The notes beneath the pieces were generated by a model. It was not told where the DNA came from. It worked only from the letters and a program-made list of their open reading frames with translations, and made no database searches. Positions 54,683-63,462 of a stretch of 64,000 nucleotides of DNA are shown here, piece by piece. The DNA comes from Rhynchopus euleeides (Eukaryota; Euglenozoa; Diplonemea; Diplonemida; Diplonemidae). The DNA is taken from assembly GCA_963210315.1 (NCBI GenBank), contig OY723266.1:1-64000 (forward strand). The letters run 5' to 3'. The position numbers and the translations under genes are program-made. Position 1 is the first letter of the stretch. The number at the start of each line of letters is the position of its first letter.

Positions 54683-55648
54683 GTGGTGTATGTGAAGGCA
54701 GTACCATCTGCCCCCCCGTCAACAAGAGGACGCCCCCGCAAGACCGAGACGAGCGTGACCCCGGAGGAAGCAACCACCATTCGCCAGGAACTACAGCACA
54801 CCCTGTCCCAAGCCCTCGCACCCACATACTGGGGGGCCCTCCGCCGCACATACGACAGATACTCGCAGTTCCGGGAAGGGTGGATGAAAGCGGAGAGGCG
54901 GACACTGCCACACGACGAAGGGGCGGTGCTGTGGGTCACGAAGCAACGGAAGGACGGGCTATCAGTGCAGTCCGCCCTCCAGTACCTCAACAACCTTGCA
55001 GCAGCACTCAGACGCTTCGCAGCGTTCCCCCTCGACGGAAGACAAATTGTGGCGGACTACAGGCGGGCGCTGAAGCGGGGAGGAGCACTACGACCACAGA
55101 AGCAAGCAGAACCAGCAACAGCCCACAACATCCGGGAGGCGCTAGCGAAGGAGCCACGTCCCATCGTGAAACTGCTGCTCGGCATCATGTGGGGGGGTGC
55201 GGCAAGGGCTTCGGACGCACTGCGTTTGGATGTGAAGGACGTCACATCTGAAAAGCGCAGCGAGCCGATATACGTGCGCTGGACCCAGTCGAAGGCGGAC
55301 CCTTTCCACATGGGTCACATCACAGGAATCTCCCTGCCGAAGGACCTACACCGTATCCTCCGACACCGCCTCCGCAGGGCGCGCAGTGCAGGAGAGACGA
55401 GACTGTTCCCGGCGGACGTCACCTACCGGACCGTGGTAAAAGCCGTCAAGCGGGCACGGAGGGGGCTCACGGCACACTCTCTGCGGAGGGGGGCACTCAC
55501 ACAGCTTGCGCGGAAGAACGTTCCACTGGAGGAGGTGCGCCTCCTCTCGAGACACGCGACGGTCGACGGTGTGATGCGTTACGTATCAGCGGCGGAAAAC
55601 GCACACGCGCGCGAGACAGCACAGGTGTCGGCGAAGATCGAGTGGTGA
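54683..55648 (+). CDS. Tyrosine recombinase (YR) of the retroelement (about 321 aa)
   Basis: An N-terminal helical SAM-like part (about residues 30-115; WGALRRTYDRYSQFREG, LQYLNNLAAALRRF) precedes a catalytic domain with family motifs GGAARASDALRLDV, HSLRRGALTQLARK and LSRHATVDGVMRYV. These correspond to the Arg, His-x-x-Arg, His and Tyr positions of tyrosine recombinases. Such enzymes insert circular DNA intermediates of DIRS-order elements. The frame opens with a non-ATG codon and overlaps the RT frame by 7 bases, so expression may rely on read-through or frameshifting known in such elements. Confidence 0.8.
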   Translation: MVYVKAVPSAPPSTRGRPRKTETSVTPEEATTIRQELQHTLSQALAPTYWGALRRTYDRYSQFREGWMKAERRTLPHDEGAVLWVTKQRKDGLSVQSALQYLNNLAAALRRFAAFPLDGRQIVADYRRALKRGGALRPQKQAEPATAHNIREALAKEPRPIVKLLLGIMWGGAARASDALRLDVKDVTSEKRSEPIYVRWTQSKADPFHMGHITGISLPKDLHRILRHRLRRARSAGETRLFPADVTYRTVVKAVKRARRGLTAHSLRRGALTQLARKNVPLEEVRLLSRHATVDGVMRYVSAAENAHARETAQVSAKIEW

Positions 55649-56985
55649 AGAAAAAACGACAGCAAGGGGGGACTACGCGCACACAGCCAAAACCCCTGAC
55701 AGCAACCCACTTCCCGGGGACCACGAGGCTGTTCGCAGCGCGCCGCTACTACGAAGATGCCACATCCGACGAAGCCACGTCCGACCCTCCACCCAGTGAT
55801 GAGGAAGCGTGGAGCGAGGTGGATAGCGCAGAGTCGTACGGTCCGGGTGTCGAGGACCTCTACGGGGAGGACTTGGGTGTGTGCACGGGGGGGAAGGTGA
55901 TACGGCCAGCCAACGCGAAGACGGAGCTGCCGGAGGAAGAGGACTACATCGCGGAGATCTGCACCTCACGCCTCAATCTCAAGGAACTGCGACGGTTGGA
56001 CAGCGAGGGTGAACTGACGGGGGTCCTGGACCTCATCACCAAGCCAGCCGCTTTCGCTGACGCACTGCTTCCCGAGGCCCGCCAAGAACTACGTAAAACG
56101 GGGAGGAAGGTATCACGCCACATGTTGCACCACCTGGACACCTTGGTTGAGTATGGCATCCTGACGGAGGCGGATGCACACCCGTACCTCACGCTGCCAG
56201 CGTTCACCGTGTCCAAGAAGTCTGGGGGCCAACGTTTCATCGTCGACGCAAGGCGGCTAAACGCACTGATGACACGCCCACCGGACATGCGTTTGCAGGA
56301 CATCACGGAGGTGACACAGCGAGTGGCCGCGGCGAGCTGGGTGGTGATGGCAGATGCACGCAGCTGGTTCTACCAGTTCCCCGTACACAAGGAGATCCAA
56401 CGCTACTTCGAAGTGCGCCTAGGCGGGGAGAGAAAGACATTCGTGAAGACCTTCCTGACTGTCATGTGCATGGGGTGGTCACATTCCCCGGCAATCGCGA
56501 ACCGCAGCGCACGCGTGCTGCTCCCGCCAGAGCACGGAATAGTCTGGATTGACAACTTCATCGCTGTCGGAGACTCCCTACCAGAGGCACAGGCGAGGTA
56601 CGCCGACTTCATCAGCCGCTGCGAGAAGGTGGGGGCCGCCCTGAACTTCGACGACACACAACACGGCGTGCCGCTGCAGGACTTCACAGTGTTCGGGATT
56701 CACTTCGACCTGACGCGACACCGTTTCCGCATGGACACAGCCTGGGTGCAAAAAGTCCTCGGACGGGAAGAGTACAAGGAAGTCGTCAACGGCCACACGA
56801 CACCACGCAGGGCGTTCAGAGTATTCGGGTCTTTCGTCTGGCAGTCGTATGTGATGCGGACACCGATGTGTTACATGCCAGCCGTGTTGTCCTTCGTGCG
56901 GCGCATCGCGAAGCAGACTCACTCGAACAACGCCCGATGGGACTCCAGGGTCGCAGTACCTCCGTCAGTGCAGGCGGAGACATGA
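55642..56985 (+). CDS. Reverse transcriptase region of the YR retroelement
   Basis: About 447 residues. After an acidic N-terminal linker comes an RT fingers/palm region of the LTR/DIRS type (PAFTVSKKSGGQRFIVDARR, MADARSWFYQFPVH, FLTVMCMGWSHSPAIANR, VWIDNFIAVGD, FTVFGIHFDLTRH). It ends at the right boundary of the element. Assignment to the DIRS/Ngaro/VIPER side rests on its partnership with the YR frame and needs a tree. Confidence 0.75.
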   Translation: MVKKKRQQGGTTRTQPKPLTATHFPGTTRLFAARRYYEDATSDEATSDPPPSDEEAWSEVDSAESYGPGVEDLYGEDLGVCTGGKVIRPANAKTELPEEEDYIAEICTSRLNLKELRRLDSEGELTGVLDLITKPAAFADALLPEARQELRKTGRKVSRHMLHHLDTLVEYGILTEADAHPYLTLPAFTVSKKSGGQRFIVDARRLNALMTRPPDMRLQDITEVTQRVAAASWVVMADARSWFYQFPVHKEIQRYFEVRLGGERKTFVKTFLTVMCMGWSHSPAIANRSARVLLPPEHGIVWIDNFIAVGDSLPEAQARYADFISRCEKVGAALNFDDTQHGVPLQDFTVFGIHFDLTRHRFRMDTAWVQKVLGREEYKEVVNGHTTPRRAFRVFGSFVWQSYVMRTPMCYMPAVLSFVRRIAKQTHSNNARWDSRVAVPPSVQAET

Positions 56986-56987
56986 AT

Positions 56988-57787
56988 GGGTTTAGCTAGC
57001 CCTGGTCCGATTATCCCCGGTTCTTCGCTGAAGAGACGCGGCCGGGGGGAGGGGTACGAAGAGTACGCGTCGAAACCGGTGTCACGTCGTGTTGGGGAAT
57101 CCTTCGGGAGTGCGATACTGAAGGGGAGGTGCTACTGCCCGTGCAGGGCGACACCGCCTTAAAACTTTATAACCACACGAACTCACCCTTGTTCGTGTCA
57201 CGCGTGTCGGGGTCAACACACTGCTGACCGGGGCACGGGTCTGTAGCACACTCGTCGTCCATCCCAGTCCCGCACTGTGCCGCACCACCGGTCTTCACCG
57301 CACCACCAGCACCAGGACAGGTGCACGTAAACCCCTTCAGAGCACTGGCGCGCTTGTCTGCGTCCTCGCACATCTGCGTCGCGCCACAAGGGCTTGTCCT
57401 GCACTCGTCGAGTTCACACACGGCAGGTGCACCCTTCTTCGTCGTGGTGCTGTCCTTGTCACACGTGCACACGTAATCGAAAGTCGAACCGAGCGTCTGC
57501 AGAGGGTCCTTGCAGGTCTGACCGTCACCACACGGCTTCGTTGCACACTCGTCGAGTGTGCAGGCCTGCACCTTCGCACCAGTCGCCCTCACAGTGACAT
57601 CGTCATCACAGGTGCAGGTGAAGTCCTTCAGATCAGTGAGGGTCGGCTTGGGGTCAACACACGTCTGCCCGTCACCACACGGCTTGGACTCGCACTCATC
57701 CTTCGAACAAGTCGCAGGTGCACCAGTGTTGGCCAGGCTCGAGTCCTTGTCGCAGGTGCAGACAAAGTCATTCCTCGAAGAATACTT
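56988..57787 (+). repeat. 800-bp direct duplication, right copy
   Basis: Copy of 52262-53061. It starts abruptly at GGGTTTAGCTAGCC within a TRIM-like terminal repeat (56988-57176) and continues through 611 bp of EGF-repeat gene, after which the host gene runs on to the right uninterrupted. This copy therefore keeps the original right-hand junction, while the left copy keeps the original left-hand junction. Confidence 0.9.
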
Positions 57788-57826
57788 CATGCTGGGGTCC
57801 TTGCACGCCTGACCGTCACCACACGG
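57177..57826 (-). pseudogene. EGF-repeat gene, middle portion (copy 2), out of frame with the N-terminal part
   Basis: Encodes the same EGF-like modules as 52451-53061 and joins the N-terminal ORF on its right. At about 57826 the text reads CACGGC-CACGCAC, whereas the related module at 58108 reads CACGGCTTTGCCACGCAC. Five bases (TTTGC) are absent, so the frame shifts and the upstream protein ends ECVAVW. Unless this is an assembly error or is spliced around, the full-length protein cannot be made from this locus. Confidence 0.8.
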
Positions 57827-60275
57827 CCACGCACTCATCGAGTGTGCATGTTGCCTTCGCAACAGTCGCCTTCACCGTGTTGTCGTCATTACAGGTGCAG
57901 GTGAAGTCCTTCAGGTCAGTGAGGGTCGGCTTGGGGTCAACACACGTCTGCCCGTCACCACACGGCTTGGACTCGCACTCATCCTTCGAACAAGTCGCAG
58001 GTGCACCCGTGTTGGCCAGGCTCGAGTCCTTGTCGCAGGTGCAGATGAAGTCGTTCCTCGAAGAGTACTTCATGTTGGGGTCCTTGCACGCCTGACCGTC
58101 ACCACACGGCTTTGCCACGCACTCATCGAGTGTGCATGTTGCCTTCGCACCAGTCGCCTTCACCGTGTTGTCGTCATTACAGGTGCAGGTGAAGTCCTTG
58201 AGATCACCCTTTGTCGGCTTGGGGTCAACACACGTCTGTCCGTCACCACACGGCTTGGACTCGCACTCATCGTTGCCACAGACTGCCGGCGTGCCAGTGG
58301 CTGTGATCTTTGGGTCGGCGTTGCAGGCGCACGTGTAGTCGCTGAAAAGCTTTGTGCTCGGGTCTGTGCAGGTCTGATCACCTCCACACGGCATCGCAAG
58401 GCACTCGTCTACCTCCGGCTTGCACGACGCACTCGGCTCCATCTTCGCCGGGCAGTCGGGGTGCCTATCACGCGCCTTCTGTGCCTTCCCGTGTGCCGTC
58501 AGCGCACCCACACGCTTCGAGGCGCGGAAGCTGTTCACGAAGAACTCGTTTGTCTTGAAACCAGACGTACCCCAGTCACGCAGGGGGCACCCGCCGTCCC
58601 GGTTCTTGCACTCGCCCCACGTCGGCTTCTCCATGTACATGTTGATCAGGTTGTAGCCGTACCCGCTGCCAGACCCATGGTACGTGCACCCGCACCCCTT
58701 GTCCGCACGGATGCGCGAACCGTCAGGACGCTGCCCCACCTTGCTCGGGCTCCCGTCGTTGTTGCGCTTCCACGTCGTAGCCCACGCAACGTCGCCGTTC
58801 GCAAGCGTCTCCCACGGCTCGTCCTCGCCCCACAGCGTCACGTCTGTCACGTCCAGCTTCTCCGTCAGGAACTCGCCCTCCGAGTCGATCTCTGCGGCGT
58901 AGTACTTCTCGGGGTACACGTTGAAGGGCGCCATCTCCCCCCACCCTAGCAGGAACCGGTTGCACCCCTTCCCGTCCCCGATCACGGCAAGGCGCGTCGA
59001 CTTCTCAGACGTCACCGCGTCGTTCTTGATCCACTTCAGCTTCACGATCTTCCGTGTGATGGGGTCGATGCGCGCAAAGGCGAGGTCTGTAGTCTTCCCT
59101 GCCGCATAGTCGCCCTGCTTCTGGATCCCGTGCCACGTGGCGTAGAAGTAGCACCCGCACGGCACAATGGCACCGGGCCACGTCGTCTGCGACTGCCGCC
59201 CTGCGATCTCCGCGTCCGCAATCTTGATTGGGTCCGACTTCAGCACCGGGGTGAAGGAGAGACCGTTCTCATCGGGAAGGTCGCTGGTGCACAGCGCCCC
59301 AAAGTCCTGCCACTCCGGGTGGTACGAGAAGCGCGTCCCCTCCGTGTGCCCTCCGATGCAGGCCCAGTTCCACCCACCGCACGTCGCCAGCGGCAGATCC
59401 TTCGACGGGTCCGCCTCGACCACCGTCAGCACGTCCGCCACGTGCGCATCCCACCCACCGCTGTGCCATGCCGCGTACACGTCACGCACCGGGTCGTACT
59501 CCAGCCACTGGAGTGCCGCGCCATCCGATATCGGGTAGCAGTACTGGTTGTCCCGAGCACATTCAGGGCGCATCGCACTCCCACGACGGATCTCCTTTGA
59601 CAGGTCCGGCTTCACCTCCACGATGAAGGGCTCGTAGCGCTTGTTGGCTGCGTTGCACGTCTTGCACACCCCGAAGCACATCGTCGCAATGTCGCCACGC
59701 TTGTTGAAGACCACCCCGCCATTCTGCACACACCCCTTCAGCAGGATGTCCTTCGAGATCTGGTATGCACCCGTCCCACCCTCACGCTCGAACAGCGTCA
59801 GGTGAATGCGCGCGTTCTCCTCACCTGTCTTCGACGAGAAGTCCTCGGCCCACGACGCGATGAGTGCCCCGTTCGGGTCATTCGGCACAGCTGCAGTCGC
59901 GACACGGAGCGGCGACCCCGTGCACACGTTCTCCTTCGTGATGGTCCACAGAATACGCCCGCCCTGGTCGCCCATCACACCACCCTCCGGCGGGCTCAGC
60001 GACAGCGGCAGGCACACAGGGTCCGCGGAGAACGCACCGTCCCCGAGCACAGCACGCGGGTTGTCGGCCTTCCCTCCGGCCTTGCCCTTGCACTCCGCCA
60101 TCTCGTTCTGGTGCCCCCACGCCACAGGGTCGTTCCCCTTCCCGGGGCGTGTGATGGTCCCGTACCACGCCTTCTGCTTGTCCGTCATCTCACCGGCACT
60201 GCATCCCTGCAGCACCGCCAGCAGGCACCCGCACCACAGCAGCGGTGATCCACCCATCATAGCTGCGCCCTGCAC
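57816..60275 (-). CDS. Secreted EGF-repeat protein, N-terminal portion (819 aa; host gene)
   Basis: An N-terminal signal peptide (MQGAAMMGG, then SPLLWCGCLLAVLQGCSAG) directs secretion. A large domain of about 600 residues follows, rich in Trp and Cys with beta-strand-like repeats (GALIASWAEDF, DVYAAWHSGGWDAH, GCNRFLLGWGE, NGDVAWATTW), suggesting a beta-propeller-like ectodomain. I do not recognise the family. From about residue 625 there are EGF-like modules (DECLAMPCGGDQTC, DECESKPCGDGQTC, DECVAKPCGDGQAC). With the portions to the left, the ancestral protein would carry about 23 EGF-like modules and one C-terminal membrane helix, a cell-surface adhesin layout. The frame ends early because of the 5-base deletion at about 57826. 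Start: first ATG; a second lies at 60260. Confidence 0.82.
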   Translation of the reverse strand: MQGAAMMGGSPLLWCGCLLAVLQGCSAGEMTDKQKAWYGTITRPGKGNDPVAWGHQNEMAECKGKAGGKADNPRAVLGDGAFSADPVCLPLSLSPPEGGVMGDQGGRILWTITKENVCTGSPLRVATAAVPNDPNGALIASWAEDFSSKTGEENARIHLTLFEREGGTGAYQISKDILLKGCVQNGGVVFNKRGDIATMCFGVCKTCNAANKRYEPFIVEVKPDLSKEIRRGSAMRPECARDNQYCYPISDGAALQWLEYDPVRDVYAAWHSGGWDAHVADVLTVVEADPSKDLPLATCGGWNWACIGGHTEGTRFSYHPEWQDFGALCTSDLPDENGLSFTPVLKSDPIKIADAEIAGRQSQTTWPGAIVPCGCYFYATWHGIQKQGDYAAGKTTDLAFARIDPITRKIVKLKWIKNDAVTSEKSTRLAVIGDGKGCNRFLLGWGEMAPFNVYPEKYYAAEIDSEGEFLTEKLDVTDVTLWGEDEPWETLANGDVAWATTWKRNNDGSPSKVGQRPDGSRIRADKGCGCTYHGSGSGYGYNLINMYMEKPTWGECKNRDGGCPLRDWGTSGFKTNEFFVNSFRASKRVGALTAHGKAQKARDRHPDCPAKMEPSASCKPEVDECLAMPCGGDQTCTDPSTKLFSDYTCACNADPKITATGTPAVCGNDECESKPCGDGQTCVDPKPTKGDLKDFTCTCNDDNTVKATGAKATCTLDECVAKPCGDGQACKDPNMKYSSRNDFICTCDKDSSLANTGAPATCSKDECESKPCGDGQTCVDPKPTLTDLKDFTCTCNDDNTVKATVAKATCTLDECVAVW

Positions 60276-61520
60276 GCCTCTCGTCTTGCGGATGGTATGC
60301 AGCCTTCCTGCCGGGTGGCTTCTTTAGGTTTGTGTACTCGGACAAGAATAGAGCTGCAGGTGGTGGTGGTTGCGGGTACTCCGGGTGATGCAAAACACTA
60401 AGCAGAGGGTCACCGAGACCAATCTCAACCGGGATCTCTACGCTGCATCACCAGAGGTGTGCGAAAAGTTGCGCGCCAACTCAGTTCGGAGGTGACAGAA
60501 TTTTTGCTGTGTATGTGGATCATCATGTGGTGGTGGACTTGTCTGCTCCCACACGCTGCAGACACAAGGGCAGGTGCTGCGATCAGACGGCTCTTCCTGA
60601 AATAGGGGTTGTCGCTCAACGTCGTTCGGAGTTGGATTGTTCATGATGTAATTGTTCATCATTTCCGCACTCAGTGCATCGCGAGTTGCCTGTGTCGCAG
60701 CAGCCTGACACACCTGAGTACTGTGATCTCGCACCCCATGTGAAGCCCACAAGCAGGGCTGCGGGCAAGCTTGCTGGGACAGCTGCTCGTCAGACAATGG
60801 GATGCCAGTGCCGGAGCACGCACATGACAGATTAGAAAACTGAAGTATTCGTGACGTGAATGTGAGTGTGTGTGGCACGAGCGGAACCTTGGGGCTGGCT
60901 GGGTTGGGACGGCGCCGTGGGTCGGCCAAAGGGCAGATGCCTGAAGAAGAGACTACCGGTGCCGGCCTGTGGTGTTCAGGGATTTTCCAGGTCTGCATCC
61001 AGGCTCAAGAATCTGAATCCAGGATGTTTGCTGTCATCTGCCCCCTGTCACGGGATAAATGACTGTTGGCAGCGCACATCTGCAGACCGGCATCCACGCA
61101 CAGGTCTGCCCATACAAACCTGAAAGCGGAGGTACTCTTGGGTGTGGGGAGGGGCCGTAACTGGTCTGGCTGACGTCGAGAATCTACACCCTGCGGACCT
61201 TCTCCCGTCCGACCCCAAGTGGTTTGCCGTCACAAGCGACTCTCGTCTTTTGTTTTCCTGACTCCAGGTAAGTGGGAGTGACCACGGCCACATCACTTAT
61301 TCGAACGTTGTGTTCTGTTAGTTGGTAACCTCCCGACAGTCCCCACCCTCCCCGACTCATTCCCGTGTGTGGAAGTTCTTTCGATAGCGCGTGGTCCCTC
61401 TTTTCCGAAGCCTGAACTCCTCTCTGCATCCTCCTCATTACGGCCGGGTTCTAGGGGCCACCAACCCGCCAGCATCCCAGCACAACACCCGGATTAGCTT
61501 ACAGGGCCAGCGAACATTTT
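60276..61520. other. Intergenic region with one stray minisatellite-like unit
   Basis: No coding region is supported. This is the upstream region of the EGF-repeat gene (minus strand) and the downstream region of the Q-rich gene (minus strand). At 60980-61024 a single sequence resembling the minisatellite unit occurs. No promoter motif could be assigned. Confidence 0.55.
60980..61024 (+). repeat. Isolated minisatellite-like unit in unique DNA
   Basis: Reads GGGATTTTCCAGGTCTGCAT, then CCAGGCTCAAGAATCTGAATCCAGG. Compare the array unit GGACTTTCCAGATCTGCATG, then CAGGCAAGCTCAAGG. The order of blocks (TTTCCAG, TCTGCAT, CAGGC, CTCAAG) is the same. It is a diverged single unit 14.7 kb beyond the array. 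Confidence 0.6.
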
Positions 61521-63462
61521 CACTGCCCCTGTGCACGCAGCAGTTGCGCCAAGGCCTCAGGATTCTGCATCAACGCCTGCCACTGTGCGCGGTCGCTGTC
61601 CTGTGAGAGATGAGTTTTGATGTGCTTGCCAGTACACAGGATGTCGGCCATACCTGTTGCTGCTGCAGCTGTTGTTGCTGTTGCTGGAGCTGCTGCTGCT
61701 GCTGCTGCTGGAGAAGCTTTTGCTGCTGGCTTGCCTGCAGCTGGGCCTGTTGAGCCGCCTGTGCCTGCTGCTGCTGCAGCTGCAATTGCTGCTGCTGCAA
61801 CTGGGCATGCTTCTGCGACTGCTGTTGCCTCTCCTGTTCACGGCGGAGCAGCTGCTGCCGCTGCTCCAGCTGTTTCTGGTACTGCTGCGACTGCGACATC
61901 AGCTGCTTCTGCAGCTGCCACAGCTTCTCTTCCCCGGAAGGCGTAGTTGATGCTTGAGGGGCTGCCTTCTGCGGGGAAAGCTGCGAGTGAGGCAACTGCT
62001 GCTGCGTGTACTTTTGCCGGGCACCCTTGCTCCCCAAGTCAATGTGGAATCCCTGTGAAGAAATGAACACGCCATGAGGGGAACTCGCACAGGATGCCAA
62101 TATTGGATTTCACATTCTTCGAAGACGAGAACGTGAGCAATTTGCAAGCTGGCCTCACATGTGACATCATACCTTCTGAGGCTGCTGCTGCGTCTGCTGC
62201 TGCTGCTGCTGCTGTTGCTGCTGCTGATGCTGCTGATGCTGCAGTTGAGTCTTTGACTCCTTCACGGACGACTTCAGCTGGGCGAGCTGCTGCAGCGCAT
62301 CCTGCTGCTCCTTGCTCTGGTGCGCCAGCTGCTGCTGCTGCTGCTGAAACATGTTCATCATCGCAGACGCGCGAGCCACCTGATTCTCCTGGTCCCGCTT
62401 GATCTCCATCAAGCTCGCCATCAGCTGCTGCGTCACCTCATCCTGCTGCACCCTCTGCGAGACCTGGTGCTTCAGCCCGCTGATCTCCTGGTGCAGCCCC
62501 CTGATGATGTCCTGCGACTGCCGCTGCCGCGCCTCCTCCTGGCGCTGCAGCTTCTTCAGCTCATCCGCCTGCTGGCGCCTCTCGAGCTCCAGCTGGTGTG
62601 TCTTCGCTTCCAGTTGGCGCTGAGACTCCATAAGAGAAGACGTGTCCGGCCAAGACACCACAGGCAGGTTGACTGGAGCGGGCACAGACGCTGTGAGCGG
62701 CAGCGAGGCTGCCGAGAAGGGTGCTGTTGTCGGGGTGGCGAGGAGCGAGGCGTCGAAGCCACCGAGGAGGCCGAGGTTCGCCGAATCCGGCAAGTCGGTC
62801 CCCAGGCCCCCGACGAGGGGCGCTTCGGTGGGCAGGAGAGACGTGCTTGGGTTGCCGAGGCCCGTCAGGTTGAAAGAGGAGAAGTCGGACATCGGCTTCA
62901 CAACGCCTGGCTGGGTGCTCGTGGGAAGGGTCTGGAGGCTGGGGTAAGGCTCCATCCGCGGGCCCGTCATCAGCTGGGGGACAAACTGCTGGCTCCGCAT
63001 CTTCTGCGCGTGTGCCCGGGACGAGCTCAGCAGCGCGTTCTTCTTGTCGATATCAGCCTGCGAAACGACCAGCCCCTCCGCACCGGCCTGCCTTCCGAAC
63101 ATCTGGCCAGCCTGGCCAGCACCTGTTGTTGCGTACATCGAGGCCGAGGCGCCCTTCCCCATTGCACCGCTGTCGCCCTTCTTGCCACCCTTGCTGCCCC
63201 TGCCCTTTCCGCCCTTGCCCTTCCCCTTCCCCTTCCCCTTGTTGCTGTCCCCGGTCAGCTGAACACCGCCAGTTTGGGGCGCCATGCCGCGACCCCTGCC
63301 GCGCCCCTGTGATGGCGGTGGGTGGTGGCGGTGGTGTGGGCTGCACGTAGCACATACCTTTGCCCCAGGCATCGTCATGTGGACCTGCTGCTCCAGCATC
63401 AGTTGTTCCAGCGGCATGTCGAGTTTGCACTCAACGTCGAGGGGCACCCCGAGGTGTGCCAT
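61521..63462 (-). CDS. Glutamine-rich coiled-coil protein, spliced gene (3-4 exons)
   Basis: Proposed exons on the minus strand: 63462-63358, 63306-62173, 62052-61654 and 61600-61521 (stop). Introns have GT-AG ends: AAG|GTATGTG to CATCACAG|GGG (51 bp), AAG|GTATGATG to TTCACAG|GG (120 bp) and CAG|GTATGG to TCTCACAG|GAC (53 bp), all in phase 0. The protein has a Gly/Lys-rich low-complexity stretch (GKGKGKGKGGKGRG), a Leu/Ser-rich middle, a coiled coil (SQRQLEAKTHQLELERRQQ), long polyglutamine runs and a C-terminal helix (QWQALMQNPEALAQLLRAQG) made only after the last splice. The clean final exon supports the model. The 51-bp intron is open in frame and might be retained. Upstream sequence is open before the first Met (to an acceptor-like CCCTCAG near 63510), so a further 5' exon is possible. 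Function is unknown; a scaffold or RNA-associated role is only a guess. Confidence 0.75.

Larger units (their letters stand above)
53062..56987 (+). mobile_element. Tyrosine-recombinase retroelement fossil (DIRS/Ngaro/VIPER-like)
   Basis: This plus-strand element of 3.9 kb lies within the host EGF-repeat gene and carries, in order, a 5' region with 40-bp tandem repeats, a gag-like frame (53558-54628), a tyrosine recombinase frame (54683-55648) and a reverse transcriptase frame (55642-56985). The gag, YR, RT order is that described for VIPER-type elements; most DIRS-like elements place RT before YR. I see no RNase H part and no terminal repeats of its own. It appears incomplete, with perhaps one or two breaks. 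The flanking 800-bp duplication is nearly identical on both sides, so the event that placed it here was recent. Confidence 0.72.

Noticed and set aside
52356-57288. Two identical short minus-strand frames beginning in the terminal repeat and running into host DNA
   Set aside because: They are duplicates created by the 800-bp direct duplication. The coding part is the EGF-repeat gene, and the rest is read from a terminal repeat of the TRIM-like element.
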